DNA of 64,000 nucleotides, taken from contig NZ_KB899210.1 in assembly GCF_000378085.1 (NCBI RefSeq), positions 496,001 through 560,000 of the forward strand. The letters run 5' to 3'. The translations under genes and the position numbers were made by a program. Positions 9,420 to 17,590 of the stretch are shown here, in pieces (position 1 is the first letter of the stretch; each line of letters begins with the position of its first letter). The notes below the pieces were generated by a model. It did not search any database. It saw only the letters and a program-made list of their open reading frames with translations, and had not been told where the DNA came from. Source of the stretch: Hoylesella loescheii DSM 19665 = JCM 12249 = ATCC 15930 (GTDB taxonomy: Bacteria; Bacteroidota; Bacteroidia; Bacteroidales; Bacteroidaceae).

Positions 9420-10805
9420 ATGAAGAAGATAGAACGAGAGGTTAGTCAATACATCGACCGCCACGACTTGTTGTCGCCGAGTGGCCGATATCTCGTCGCC
9501 TTGTCGGGCGGAGCCGACAGTGTGGCGCTCTTCCGCATGCTTTTGCGCCTAGGTTATAAGGTAGAAGCGGTGCATTGCAACTTCAAGTTACGCGGTGAAG
9601 AGTCGTTTCGCGACGAGATTTTTTGCGAAAACTTGTGCCGAGAACATAGCGTAACCTTTCATACCGTGCACTTCGACACCGCCGAGTACGCCTCCTTGCA
9701 CAAGTTGAGCATCGAGATGGCCGCACGCGAACTGCGCTACAACCATTTTGAAAAGCTTCGTAACGACCTTGATATGGATGGAATCTGCGTGGCCCACCAT
9801 AAAGACGACAACGTAGAAACAATACTCATCAACCTCGTAAGGGGCACAGGATTAAGCGGTCTTACAGGTATGACGCCCCAAAATGGATACGTATTGCGCC
9901 CTGTGCTCGCAGTTTCGCACACAGATTTGCTGGAATACCTGCAAGCACTAAACCAACCATACGTAACCGACAGCACCAACCTGACTACCGATTTCACACG
10001 AAATAAAATCAGGTTAACGCTCGTTCCCCTGCTCGAAGAACTTAACCCCGCTGCCACAGATAATATCGCCAAAACCATAGAGAGGCTTGCCGAGGCAGAG
10101 AAGGTTTTCAACCATGCCCTAAAAAAGCATGCAAAAGATGTTATTGTGGTGGAAGAAGAAACGCCAAGATGGCGGTTGGGCATATCAATAGGCAAGTTAC
10201 AACAAACGCCCTCGCCCGAATACGTGCTCTTTCAACTGATACATCCGCTTGGATTTACACCCGCCCAAATAGAGCAGATAGCACAAAGCCTAGACCAACA
10301 AACGGGTACATTGTGGCAGTCTAGCAAGTTTACGTTAGTTATTGACAGGAAAACTTTGCTGATAGAAGAGTCGATTACTGTTGATGAACTAGCTCGAACG
10401 ATGCGCATTCCCGAAGAAGGTAACTACGTTTTCACCCCTAATGTGCGCATAAAAGTAAGTAAGGGTGTGAACGACGAACACTTTACCCCAAGTAAAATGC
10501 CCCATTGCGTGCATCTCGATATGGCCAACATCGCCTTTCCCCTTGCGGTTAGACACATAAGAACAGGCGACCGATTTGTGCCTTTTGGTATGCGAAGCTC
10601 TAAATTGGTAAGCGATTTTCTCACCGACAGAAAGCGTTCTTACTTCGACAGACAACGACAGCTAGCCGTGTTTGATGCCAACAATACGTTATTGTGGTTG
10701 GTAGGCGAACGCACAGACAATCGTTTTAGGGTAACAGAAAGGACACATGACGTTTTACAACTCGAGTATATAGAGACTCTCTCGCCTAGCGAATCCGCCT
10801 TTTAA
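9420..10805 (+). CDS. tilS: tRNA(Ile)-lysidine synthase TilS
   Basis: 461 residues. The PP-loop ATPase signature SGGADS is at residues 29-34, followed by the HCNFKLRGEES and HHKDDNVET motifs of TilS, then a linker and the C-terminal TilS domain (RTGDRFVPFGM, KLVSDFLTDRK). TilS converts the wobble cytidine of tRNA-Ile(CAU) to lysidine with ATP, switching the codon read from AUG to AUA, and is essential in most bacteria. The length fits the full three-domain form. It starts 33 bases after the methyltransferase gene on the same strand. Confidence 0.96.
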   Translation: MKKIEREVSQYIDRHDLLSPSGRYLVALSGGADSVALFRMLLRLGYKVEAVHCNFKLRGEESFRDEIFCENLCREHSVTFHTVHFDTAEYASLHKLSIEMAARELRYNHFEKLRNDLDMDGICVAHHKDDNVETILINLVRGTGLSGLTGMTPQNGYVLRPVLAVSHTDLLEYLQALNQPYVTDSTNLTTDFTRNKIRLTLVPLLEELNPAATDNIAKTIERLAEAEKVFNHALKKHAKDVIVVEEETPRWRLGISIGKLQQTPSPEYVLFQLIHPLGFTPAQIEQIAQSLDQQTGTLWQSSKFTLVIDRKTLLIEESITVDELARTMRIPEEGNYVFTPNVRIKVSKGVNDEHFTPSKMPHCVHLDMANIAFPLAVRHIRTGDRFVPFGMRSSKLVSDFLTDRKRSYFDRQRQLAVFDANNTLLWLVGERTDNRFRVTERTHDVLQLEYIETLSPSESAF

Positions 10806-10940
10806 GCTGTATAACAAAATCCTAAGGCTTACAACTGGTAAGGCGTTCGCTTAATTCGCACAACACCATTACGCCCAATCTCTACGGCAGACTTTTCGCC
10901 AAGCAGTGATTGGAAATAACAATCATCAAACCAAAAGACA

Positions 10941-11669
10941 ATGAAAAAGGCTATTGTTATGGGCGCATCGTCGGGCATTGGTTATGCCGTTGCCAAGCGC
11001 CTTATTGAAGAAGGTTGGATGGTGGGACTTTCTGCCCGCCGATTAGAACCGCTAGAAACATTAACACAGTTAGCTCCCGAACGGGTGTTTACCCAACGCA
11101 TCGATGTCACCGACACCGAAGCGACAACGCCCCTATCGCAGCTTATCGCCCGTTTGGGTAGCATTGACCTTTATTTTCACGCCTCGGGCATTGGTAAACA
11201 AAACACCTTGCTTGACGAAAGCATTGAGCAAGCCACACTCAATACGAACGTGATGGGCTTTGCACGCATGGTCGACTTTGTTTTTAACCACATGGCCAAC
11301 AATGGCGGTGGACATATTGCAGTGATTTCATCGGTTGCTGGCACAAAAGGTATTGGTAATGCAGCCTCGTATAGTGCATCTAAAACATTCCAAAACGCCT
11401 ATATCCAAGCCCTTGACCAATTGGCCATGAAACGCGGTTTAGCCATAAACTTCACCGACATAAGGCCTGGCTTTGTAGACACGCCTATTCTTACAGGCGA
11501 CAACTACCCCATGTTGATGACTGTTGAACATGTAACCGAACGTATTATGTGGGCGTTAAAACGAAAAAAACGTGTACGAATTATCGACTGGCGATACCGC
11601 CTAATGGTTCGTATTTGGCGTATGATACCCAACTGGTACTGGCGAAAAATGAAGATAGGCAAGACCTAA
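10941..11669 (+). CDS. Short-chain dehydrogenase/reductase (SDR)
   Basis: 242 residues, classical SDR length. The NAD(P)-binding motif GASSGIG is at 8-14, there is the AVISSVAG strand holding the catalytic serine, and the catalytic pair Y-x3-K (YSASK) is near 143-147, followed by the DIRPGFVDTPI substrate loop. All catalytic residues are present, so it should be an active NAD(P)-dependent oxidoreductase; the arginine in SARR after beta-2 suggests NADPH preference. The substrate is not predictable. The C-terminal tail is basic and hydrophobic (YRLMVRIWRMIPNWYWRKMK), suggesting association with the membrane. It stands 135 bases after tilS. Confidence 0.9.
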   Translation: MKKAIVMGASSGIGYAVAKRLIEEGWMVGLSARRLEPLETLTQLAPERVFTQRIDVTDTEATTPLSQLIARLGSIDLYFHASGIGKQNTLLDESIEQATLNTNVMGFARMVDFVFNHMANNGGGHIAVISSVAGTKGIGNAASYSASKTFQNAYIQALDQLAMKRGLAINFTDIRPGFVDTPILTGDNYPMLMTVEHVTERIMWALKRKKRVRIIDWRYRLMVRIWRMIPNWYWRKMKIGKT

Positions 11670-11738
11670 TGCAATTGGTCGTCACTGTGGAAGAATAATA
11701 AAGACGTAAGATTGTTCGTATGTTTCGTTTGTTTTTAT

Positions 11739-11746
11739 TAAATTTG
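11739..11746 (+). promoter_or_regulatory. -7 box upstream of the ThrE-like exporter gene
   Basis: TAAATTTG matches TAnnTTTG, 49 bases before the ATG at 11796. A TTTG lies only 7 bases upstream of it, so a correctly spaced -33 element is missing. Confidence 0.4.
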
Positions 11747-11795
11747 CAGACGTTTTTCAGGAAACAAATATACAAACACTTAGTTTAATAAAACG

Positions 11796-13217
11796 ATGAA
11801 TATTAAAGGTGATCAACAGGTTGAGTCTAGGAAACTATTACGAAGAAAGTTGGATTTACTACTTCGCACAGGCAAAATTCTCGTTGAAAGTTCGGCTGAC
11901 ACTAGTCGCATCATGCGCAACATGAAAAGAACAGCCGCCTATTTGGGGCTTAACGAAGAGCATTTGCACATCCATATCACCTACAACATGTTGATGGTAA
12001 ACCTCAGTGACGGCACCCATTCGTTTTCCAAATTTCAGCGTTGCGACAAGCATGGCATTGAGATGCGCGCCATTTCCGACATCAGCAAGCTATCGTGGAG
12101 TGCCATCAAGGAAGACTATTCGTTAGATCGCTACGAAGAAGAACTTAACAAGATTGGCAGTCGCAAACGCAGTTACACCCCCTGGCAGGTAGCCATTGCC
12201 GCAGGTTTGGCCTGTGGTGGCTTCTGTATTCAGTTTGGTTGCGATTGGACAGCTTTCTTTTACGCATCTATAGCAGCAACCTTAGGCTTTCGTCTACGCA
12301 CAAAACTTAACGAGGTTGGATCTAACGGCTACGCCAACATTGCTGTAGCAGCGTTTGTGGCTACCATTTTAGCATGGCTATTAGGCACGTTTGCCAATTC
12401 ACAATTGGTAGCCAACATGCCCCAATGGCTCGCCACCGCACTACAAACCAGCACCCCATGGCATCCGCTTATGGCTTGTACACTGTTTATTGTGCCAGGT
12501 GTACCCATCATTAACTTTGTTAACGATGTTCTAGATAATAACATCGAAGTGGGTATCATTCGTGGCATAAACACCATACTCATCGTCTCTGCCATGGCCT
12601 TCGGCATTGTATTGGCCATACGTGTGTGTGGAATAGACAACTTTGTGAAAGATCTAAGTATGATACCCCACCACACTTATTGGGAGTATGCCATAGCTGC
12701 CGCCATATCAGCCATGGGTTTTGCCACCATCTTTAATTTTCCCCCAAAGCAATTGTGGATATTGGCCTTGGGCGGAATTGCTGCCGTTTGCACCCGAAAC
12801 TATATCAGCCTAGGAGACAGTTCGCAAAACATCGGACTCGATTGGGGACCTGTTATCGGTTCGTTAGTAGGCGCGTCGCTCGTAAGTATCATCTATATTA
12901 AGGTAGTTCATTGGGTTCATCTGCCCCATCAATGCCTCTCCATACCCACGGTTATACCCATGGTACCTGGCGTTTTGATGTATCGCTGCCTCTTTGCCTT
13001 GCTCGATATGCATGGTGTTGTGGGAGAACTAACCAACGCCATGACCAACGGCATACGCGCTTCGCTCATTGTTTTATGCATCGCTATCGGTGTGGCCATC
13101 CCCAACATTTTTGCTCGCAAGTGGATTGCACCTAACAGACAGCGCAAACTGAAACGACTGATTGAGGAACGAAAAGCCCGTGGAAAATTTGTCGACCTTA
13201 CCATGGTAGAAAGCTAA
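11796..13217 (+). CDS. Threonine/serine exporter family protein (ThrE-like, fused ThrE1-ThrE2)
   Basis: 473 residues. The amino half begins with a soluble segment (LRTGKILVESSADTSRIMRNM) typical of the ThrE/DUF1212 domain, which leads into about five membrane segments. The second half carries another four to five segments of the DUF3815 type (VIPMVPGVLMYRCL). In Corynebacterium ThrE exports threonine and serine by proton motive force; many bacteria split the halves into two genes, here they are fused. The C-terminus is basic and cytoplasmic. The gene ends a plus-strand run and converges on uvrB across a 478-base gap holding a hairpin and a repeat element. Confidence 0.87.
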   Translation: MNIKGDQQVESRKLLRRKLDLLLRTGKILVESSADTSRIMRNMKRTAAYLGLNEEHLHIHITYNMLMVNLSDGTHSFSKFQRCDKHGIEMRAISDISKLSWSAIKEDYSLDRYEEELNKIGSRKRSYTPWQVAIAAGLACGGFCIQFGCDWTAFFYASIAATLGFRLRTKLNEVGSNGYANIAVAAFVATILAWLLGTFANSQLVANMPQWLATALQTSTPWHPLMACTLFIVPGVPIINFVNDVLDNNIEVGIIRGINTILIVSAMAFGIVLAIRVCGIDNFVKDLSMIPHHTYWEYAIAAAISAMGFATIFNFPPKQLWILALGGIAAVCTRNYISLGDSSQNIGLDWGPVIGSLVGASLVSIIYIKVVHWVHLPHQCLSIPTVIPMVPGVLMYRCLFALLDMHGVVGELTNAMTNGIRASLIVLCIAIGVAIPNIFARKWIAPNRQRKLKRLIEERKARGKFVDLTMVES

Positions 13218-13249
13218 GGCCAACTTAATGGTCGCCAACAAAACTAAAA

Positions 13250-13288
13250 ACTCGCGCGTGGATGTAGTTGCTTCATCTACGCGCGAGT
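13250..13288 (-). terminator. GC-rich hairpin, likely terminator
   Basis: Arms ACTCGCGCGT (13250-13259) and ACGCGCGAGT (13279-13288) pair perfectly over 10 bp and continue through one G-U pair and a 4-bp GATG/CATC stem to a 9-base loop. On the minus strand it is followed by a T-run (complement of the AAAAA at about 13246-13250), so it would stop leftward transcripts from uvrB; it lies only 33 bases after the ThrE-like stop and may act for both. Confidence 0.65.
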
Positions 13289-13476
13289 GCATAATGGGGT
13301 GTTATGAAGCGCTTCGCACAGGCATACACGCGCGTTATACTTATTGTATTGGCAAAGTCAGAAAAGCTATTTCAAAAACTTTGGAAAACTGTATTCTTAG
13401 CAAATTCCCCCTGCTAGACAATCAAATGCCAACCTGCTAAAATGCCTTTGCACACAACTTTCAAAGCTCCCGTCTT

Positions 13477-13604
13477 GTTACCGCTATGTTGGACTGCTGT
13501 TACATGTCGTTTGGAACCCGGCTCCATATCAACTGGAACCCTGTTCCAAGTGACATGGAACAAGGTTACATCTTACATATAACAAAGCGAGAAAAGTAAA
13601 AATA
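13477..13604 (+). repeat. 128-bp intergenic element with four phased 22-bp palindromic units (copy 1)
   Basis: Units begin at 13490, 13512, 13534 and 13556, exactly 22 bp apart, each built on TGGAAC-N3-GTTCCA with a variable 7-bp linker; the outermost two are the most degenerate. A GTTACCGCTA motif lies 13 bp before the first unit. The same layout occurs at 25731-25858 and 46833-46960 with identical distances. The segment about 20 bp upstream (CTTTCAAAGCTC) also resembles copy 3. Function unknown. Confidence 0.8.
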
Positions 13605-13695
13605 GAGTTTAAGAGATAATCTATCGTGTTACAGGAACGATTCTCTAAGATATCCTTTGCAAAAATTTCATCTAACGAAAAACACGACATTCATC

Positions 13696-15729
13696 TTATT
13701 TCAGCTCTAATTGCTCTTGCAAACGGGCAATTTCATCGCGATATTGAGCTGCCTGAATAAAGTCGAGGTCTTTGGCTGCTTGTTTCATTAGAGCAGTTGT
13801 ATTGGCAATACTCTTCTCCAATTGCTGGCGCGTCATTCGCTCTACAATGGGATCGGCAGCAAAAGCAACGGCATCGGGTTCCACATATCCACCTTCTTGC
13901 GAGCGGTAACTCTTCGACGTTTCCACAGTTGGGGCGTTCCCTGTCAGTGCTCCCTTGATGTCTTTCACAATCTGTTGAGGTGTGATATGGTGATCGGCGT
14001 TGTATTGCATTTGTATCGTGCGTCGCCTTGCAGTCTCATCTATGGTGCGCTGCATGCTTTGCGTAATGGTATCTGCATACATTATCACCTTTCCGTTCAC
14101 GTTTCGCGCAGCGCGCCCAGCAGTCTGCGTTAACGAGCGATGACTGCGCAAAAAGCCCTCTTTGTCGGCATCGAGAATGGCGACAAGCGACACTTCGGGC
14201 AAATCTAGGCCCTCGCGCAACAGGTTTACGCCCACAAGCACATCGTATTCACCTGCACGAAGTGCGTTCATAATGCGCACGCGGTCGAGTGTAGCTACGT
14301 CACTGTGTATGTAATTGGTCTTTACACCATGGTCTAACAAGTATTCTGTCAGTTCTTCGGCCATTCGTTTGGTAAGCGTAGTCACCAAAACACGTTCGTT
14401 TTTGTCGCTTCGCTCCAATATTTCGGCCAAAAGATCGTCTATCTGATTTTCACTTGGGCGCACGATTATCTCAGGATCTAGCAGTCCCGTTGGCCTTATC
14501 AACTGTTCAACCACTACCCCTTCGGCCTCACCAAGTTCGTAGTCGGCAGGCGTTGCCGACACATATATCACTTGATTGATAAGACTGTGGAACTCTTCGA
14601 ACCTAAGCGGGCGGTTGTCGAAAGCAGCAGGCAGACGGAAACCAAATTCTACAAGGTTTTGCTTTCGCGCCCTATCGCCTCCATACATACCTCCAAGCTG
14701 TGGAACGCTAACGTGGCTTTCGTCGATAATCATTAGATAATCCTTTGGGAAGAAGTCGAGTAAGCAATATGGACGTTGACCTGGCTGCCTGCCATCGAAA
14801 TAGCGCGAGTAGTTCTCGATACCCGAACAGTGCCCTAGTTCTTTCATCATCTCCATATCATATTCTACCCTTTCTTTAATGCGTTGAGCCTTAATACCAT
14901 CGCCCAATTCATTAAAGAAATCTATTTGGCTTACCAAATCGTCTTGAATACAACGTATTGCGCGTTCCGTTTGATCTTTGGTGGTGACGAAAAGGTTGGC
15001 GGGATATATCTTATAATCGTTAAAACTCTCTATGCGATGATAAGTAAGACTGTCTACCTCTTCAATGCTGTCTATCTCATCGTCCCACCAAGTGATGCGC
15101 AACAGATTGTCGCTATAAGCCATGGCTACATCAACAGTATCGCCCTTAACGCGGAAGTTTCCTCGTTGCAGGTCGATATCGTTGCGTACGTAGAGCGAAT
15201 CTACCAGCTTACGAAGAAACTCGTTGCGGTCGATACGTTGTCCCTTAGATAGCGAAATGATTCCGCTTTCCATGGCAGTAGGACCTCCCATACCATAAAT
15301 ACAGGATACGGACGAAACTACAACCACATCTTTACGGCCTGAAAGCAAAGCCGACACGGCACGCAGACGCAACTTGTCTATCTCATCGTTGATAGCCAAG
15401 TCTTTCTCAATATAGGTATCGGTGGTGGGTAGATAGGCTTCGGGCTGATAATAGTCGTAGTACGACACGTAATACTCTACGGCATTATCGGGGAAGAAGC
15501 CCTTCATTTCCTCGTAAAGCTGGGCTGCCAAGGTTTTGTTATGGCTCAAAACCAATGTGGGCACGTTGTGCTGGGCAATAACATTGGCCATGGTAAACGT
15601 CTTACCAGACCCTGTAACACCCAATAAAACCTGCGACATGTCACCCCTATCCAATCCTTCTGTAAGCTGTCTGATTGCCTCGGGCTGGTCGCCTGTTGGC
15701 TTGTATTTCGACGTCAGTTTAAATTCCAT
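13696..15729 (-). CDS. uvrB: UvrABC excinuclease subunit B
   Basis: 677 residues from the ATG at 15729. A longer frame to 15753 exists but would overlap the -7 promoter box, and MEFKLTSKYKPTGDQPEAI is the normal UvrB amino end. Walker A GVTGSGKT is at 37-44, the damage-probing beta-hairpin (YYQPEAYLPTTDTYIEKD) is near 95-115, helicase motifs V and VI (REGLDLPEVSL, QTAGRAARN) follow, and the UVR motif that binds UvrC is at about 635-670. UvrB verifies lesions delivered by UvrA and recruits UvrC in nucleotide excision repair. It is divergent from bamD and convergent with the ThrE-like gene. Confidence 0.97.
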   Translation of the reverse strand: MEFKLTSKYKPTGDQPEAIRQLTEGLDRGDMSQVLLGVTGSGKTFTMANVIAQHNVPTLVLSHNKTLAAQLYEEMKGFFPDNAVEYYVSYYDYYQPEAYLPTTDTYIEKDLAINDEIDKLRLRAVSALLSGRKDVVVVSSVSCIYGMGGPTAMESGIISLSKGQRIDRNEFLRKLVDSLYVRNDIDLQRGNFRVKGDTVDVAMAYSDNLLRITWWDDEIDSIEEVDSLTYHRIESFNDYKIYPANLFVTTKDQTERAIRCIQDDLVSQIDFFNELGDGIKAQRIKERVEYDMEMMKELGHCSGIENYSRYFDGRQPGQRPYCLLDFFPKDYLMIIDESHVSVPQLGGMYGGDRARKQNLVEFGFRLPAAFDNRPLRFEEFHSLINQVIYVSATPADYELGEAEGVVVEQLIRPTGLLDPEIIVRPSENQIDDLLAEILERSDKNERVLVTTLTKRMAEELTEYLLDHGVKTNYIHSDVATLDRVRIMNALRAGEYDVLVGVNLLREGLDLPEVSLVAILDADKEGFLRSHRSLTQTAGRAARNVNGKVIMYADTITQSMQRTIDETARRRTIQMQYNADHHITPQQIVKDIKGALTGNAPTVETSKSYRSQEGGYVEPDAVAFAADPIVERMTRQQLEKSIANTTALMKQAAKDLDFIQAAQYRDEIARLQEQLELK

Positions 15730-15734
15730 ATATG

Positions 15735-15762
15735 CAAAATTACAAAAAAACATTCGCCCAAA
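15735..15762 (-). promoter_or_regulatory. uvrB promoter (near-leaderless)
   Basis: Minus-strand TAATTTTG (15735-15742) matches TAnnTTTG; a TTTG (15759-15762) lies 16 bases upstream, slightly close for a -33 element. The box ends only 5 bases before the uvrB ATG, which implies a transcript with almost no leader. Confidence 0.5.
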
Positions 15763-15785
15763 TAACTAAAAATAGCTTTTTATAC

Positions 15786-15816
15786 TTTGTAAATAAGCAA
15801 AATATGTGTATTTTTG
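15786..15816 (+). promoter_or_regulatory. bamD operon promoter
   Basis: TTTG (15786-15789), 19 bases, then TATTTTTG (15809-15816): a full match to the Bacteroidetes TTTG-N19-21-TAnnTTTG consensus. The ATG of bamD is 26 bases downstream, which also rules out earlier in-frame starts. Confidence 0.75.
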
Positions 15817-15841
15817 CAGTTCAAAAAACAAGAAACAAAGA

Positions 15842-16666
15842 ATGAAGAAGCCATTGCTCATCATATCAACGGCCGTTTTGCTGTTTTCAAGTTGTGCACA
15901 AGAGTTCAATCAAGTGTACAAAAGCGATAACGTGCAGTATAAGTACGAGTATGCAAAAGAATGTTTCGCTAAGGGCAAATACGTGCGGGCGATAACCCTT
16001 TTGCAAGAACTTGTAACCCTACAAAAAGGAACCGAGAATGCGCAAGAGAGTCTTTACATGTTGGCTATGGCCGAATATAACAGTAAAGACTATGAAACGG
16101 CGGCTCAATACTTTAAGAAATACTTCCAATCGTACCCCAAAGGGCGGTATGCGGAGATAGCGCAGTTCTACGTAGGACAAAGTCTGTTCATGAGTACGCC
16201 TGAACCACGTTTGGACCAATCAAGAACAATCCAGGCCATAACTGACTTCCAGACCTTCTTAGACTTGTATCCTGACTCGAAACTCAAACCTCAGGCACAG
16301 CAAAGGCTATTCGACCTGCAAGATAAGTTGGTAGAAAAGGAACTACATACAGCCCAATTGTATTACGATTTGGGAACTTACTTTGGTAATTGCAACTATG
16401 GTGGCAATAATTATGAGGCTTGTATCATCACTTCGCAAAATGCTTTGAAGGACTATCCTTATAGCAGACTGCGCGAAGATTTTGCCGTGCTGCTGATGAA
16501 AAGCAAGTTCGAGTTGGCTCAACAAAGTGTGGAAACGAAAAAATTAGAACGTTTTCAAGATGCCGAAGACGAATGTTACGGCTTCATTAACGAATATCCC
16601 GACTCTAAAGAGCGCACTTTGGCAGAGAAACTCATAGCCAAATGCAAAGAGGTAACAAAAAATTGA
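15842..16666 (+). CDS. bamD: Outer membrane protein assembly factor BamD
   Basis: 274 residues. A lipoprotein signal peptide with lipobox LFSSC puts the lipidated cysteine at residue 18, so it is anchored in the outer membrane facing the periplasm. The mature part is a chain of TPR-like helices (YEYAKECFAKGKYVRAITLLQ, SLYMLAMAEYNSKDYETAAQYF, FYVGQS and further repeats), the architecture of BamD/YfiO, which with BamA folds beta-barrel proteins. It is first in an operon with rpoZ and a DUF4293 gene, an order common in Bacteroidetes. The start at 15842 is supported by the promoter and the lipobox spacing. Confidence 0.93.
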   Translation: MKKPLLIISTAVLLFSSCAQEFNQVYKSDNVQYKYEYAKECFAKGKYVRAITLLQELVTLQKGTENAQESLYMLAMAEYNSKDYETAAQYFKKYFQSYPKGRYAEIAQFYVGQSLFMSTPEPRLDQSRTIQAITDFQTFLDLYPDSKLKPQAQQRLFDLQDKLVEKELHTAQLYYDLGTYFGNCNYGGNNYEACIITSQNALKDYPYSRLREDFAVLLMKSKFELAQQSVETKKLERFQDAEDECYGFINEYPDSKERTLAEKLIAKCKEVTKN

Positions 16667-16700
16667 TTAGTAATTAAAACAGTATAGGAACATTTATTTT

Positions 16701-17036
16701 ATGGATTACAAAAAGTCAAAGGCTCCGATAAATACCGTTACAAGAGACATAATGGACTTGTGTAACGAAACAAACAACATTTACGAGAGCGTTGCTATCA
16801 TTGCCAAGCGGGCTAATCAGATAAGCGTTGAAATCAAACAAGACTTGAACAAGAAGTTGCAGGAGTTCGCTTCGTATAACGACACCTTGGAAGAGGTTTT
16901 CGAAAACCGCGAACAAATTGAGATTTCGCGTTACTACGAAAAGCTTCCCAAGCCCACACTGCTGGCTACCCAAGAGTTTATTGACGATAGCATTTACTGG
17001 CGCGACCCTTCTAAAGAAGGACAACAGATAGACTAA
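16701..17036 (+). CDS. rpoZ: RNA polymerase omega subunit (Rpb6/RpoZ family)
   Basis: 111 residues, small and charged. The core (TRDIMDLCNETNNIYESVAIIAKRANQI, then VEIKQDLNKKLQEF) matches the Bacteroidetes RpoZ/Rpb6 form, with the N-terminal TRD element and the conserved helix containing AKRA. Omega clamps the beta' subunit and helps RNA polymerase assembly. It lies 34 bases after bamD and its stop overlaps the start of the next gene (TAATG). In proteobacteria omega is part of a ppGpp site; whether that holds here is unknown, but a ppGpp synthetase gene is 2.4 kb away. Confidence 0.85.
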   Translation: MDYKKSKAPINTVTRDIMDLCNETNNIYESVAIIAKRANQISVEIKQDLNKKLQEFASYNDTLEEVFENREQIEISRYYEKLPKPTLLATQEFIDDSIYWRDPSKEGQQID

Positions 17037-17491
17037 TGTGGCAACGTAAGCAAACCGTGTTCATGGTGTTGGCCATCGCCTTCACCGTTGCCTGCCTTTG
17101 TATGCCTGTGGGATATTTTGAACCAAAGGGCATGGGACTGAACGCGGATATGTTCAATCTTTGGATTCACGAGCCAGAAGGGGGTGTAAGCATGGCTTCA
17201 AGCGTGCTTTTTGCCATCCAAGTTCTTACAGCATCTATCGGCGTTTGGGCAATAATGGGATTTCGTAACAGATCGCGACAAGCGAAACTGTGCGTTGTCA
17301 ACATCTTGTTACTAGTAGTTTGGTACGCACTTGCTGCATTCTATGCGCTGCACATTGGGTTTCGCGACTACACATTCCATGCCAACATCGCCATTTGTTT
17401 CCCATTTGTGGCCATGATATTTTATTGGATGGCACGAAAGGGCGTTATGGCCGATGAGAAATTGATTAGGGCAGCTGATAGAATTAGATAA
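17036..17491 (+). CDS. DUF4293 family inner membrane protein
   Basis: 151 residues with four hydrophobic segments (about 7-27, 54-74, 84-107, 117-135) and a basic C-terminal tail, matching the Bacteroidetes DUF4293 family. Members start with MWQRKQT-like sequence, as here. The function is unknown. The start codon overlaps the rpoZ stop (TAATG), so translation is coupled to rpoZ, and the gene is last in the bamD operon before a strong hairpin. Confidence 0.85.
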   Translation: MWQRKQTVFMVLAIAFTVACLCMPVGYFEPKGMGLNADMFNLWIHEPEGGVSMASSVLFAIQVLTASIGVWAIMGFRNRSRQAKLCVVNILLLVVWYALAAFYALHIGFRDYTFHANIAICFPFVAMIFYWMARKGVMADEKLIRAADRIR

Positions 17492-17529
17492 GAACCGCTG
17501 TGTAAGAAACTAATTATCACTTTTCAATA

Positions 17530-17571
17530 CAAGGAAGGGGAAGTCACCATCGCGGTGCTTCCCCTTCCTTG
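17530..17571. terminator. Strong bidirectional terminator hairpin
   Basis: Arms CAAGGAAGGGGAAG (17530-17543) and CTTCCCCTTCCTTG (17558-17571) pair perfectly over 14 bp, with an extra CACC/GGTG stem inside. TTTATATAA follows on the plus strand and A/T-rich sequence on the other. It separates the convergent bamD operon and DUF4301 genes. Confidence 0.88.
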
Positions 17572-17590
17572 TTTATATAAAATGCCTTTA

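Larger units (their letters stand above)
13218..13695. other. Convergent intergenic region between ThrE-like gene and uvrB
   Basis: 478 bases without a convincing gene. It holds a GC-rich hairpin (13250-13288) and a 128-bp repeat element (13477-13604). A 70-codon open frame at 13228-13440 runs through the hairpin and has no recognisable features. Confidence 0.7.

Noticed and set aside
13228..13440. 70-codon frame after the ThrE-like gene
   Set aside because: It runs straight through a GC-rich terminator hairpin.
13477..13604. CRISPR array
   Set aside because: The 22-bp units are palindromic, contiguous and too short; conserved arms alternate with 3-bp and 7-bp variable bits, with no 25-40 bp spacers and no cas genes in the window. 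The same applies to the arrays at 25731, 35717 and 46833.
15730..15753. Longer uvrB start
   Set aside because: The extra residues would overlap the -7 promoter box and do not belong to the UvrB amino end.
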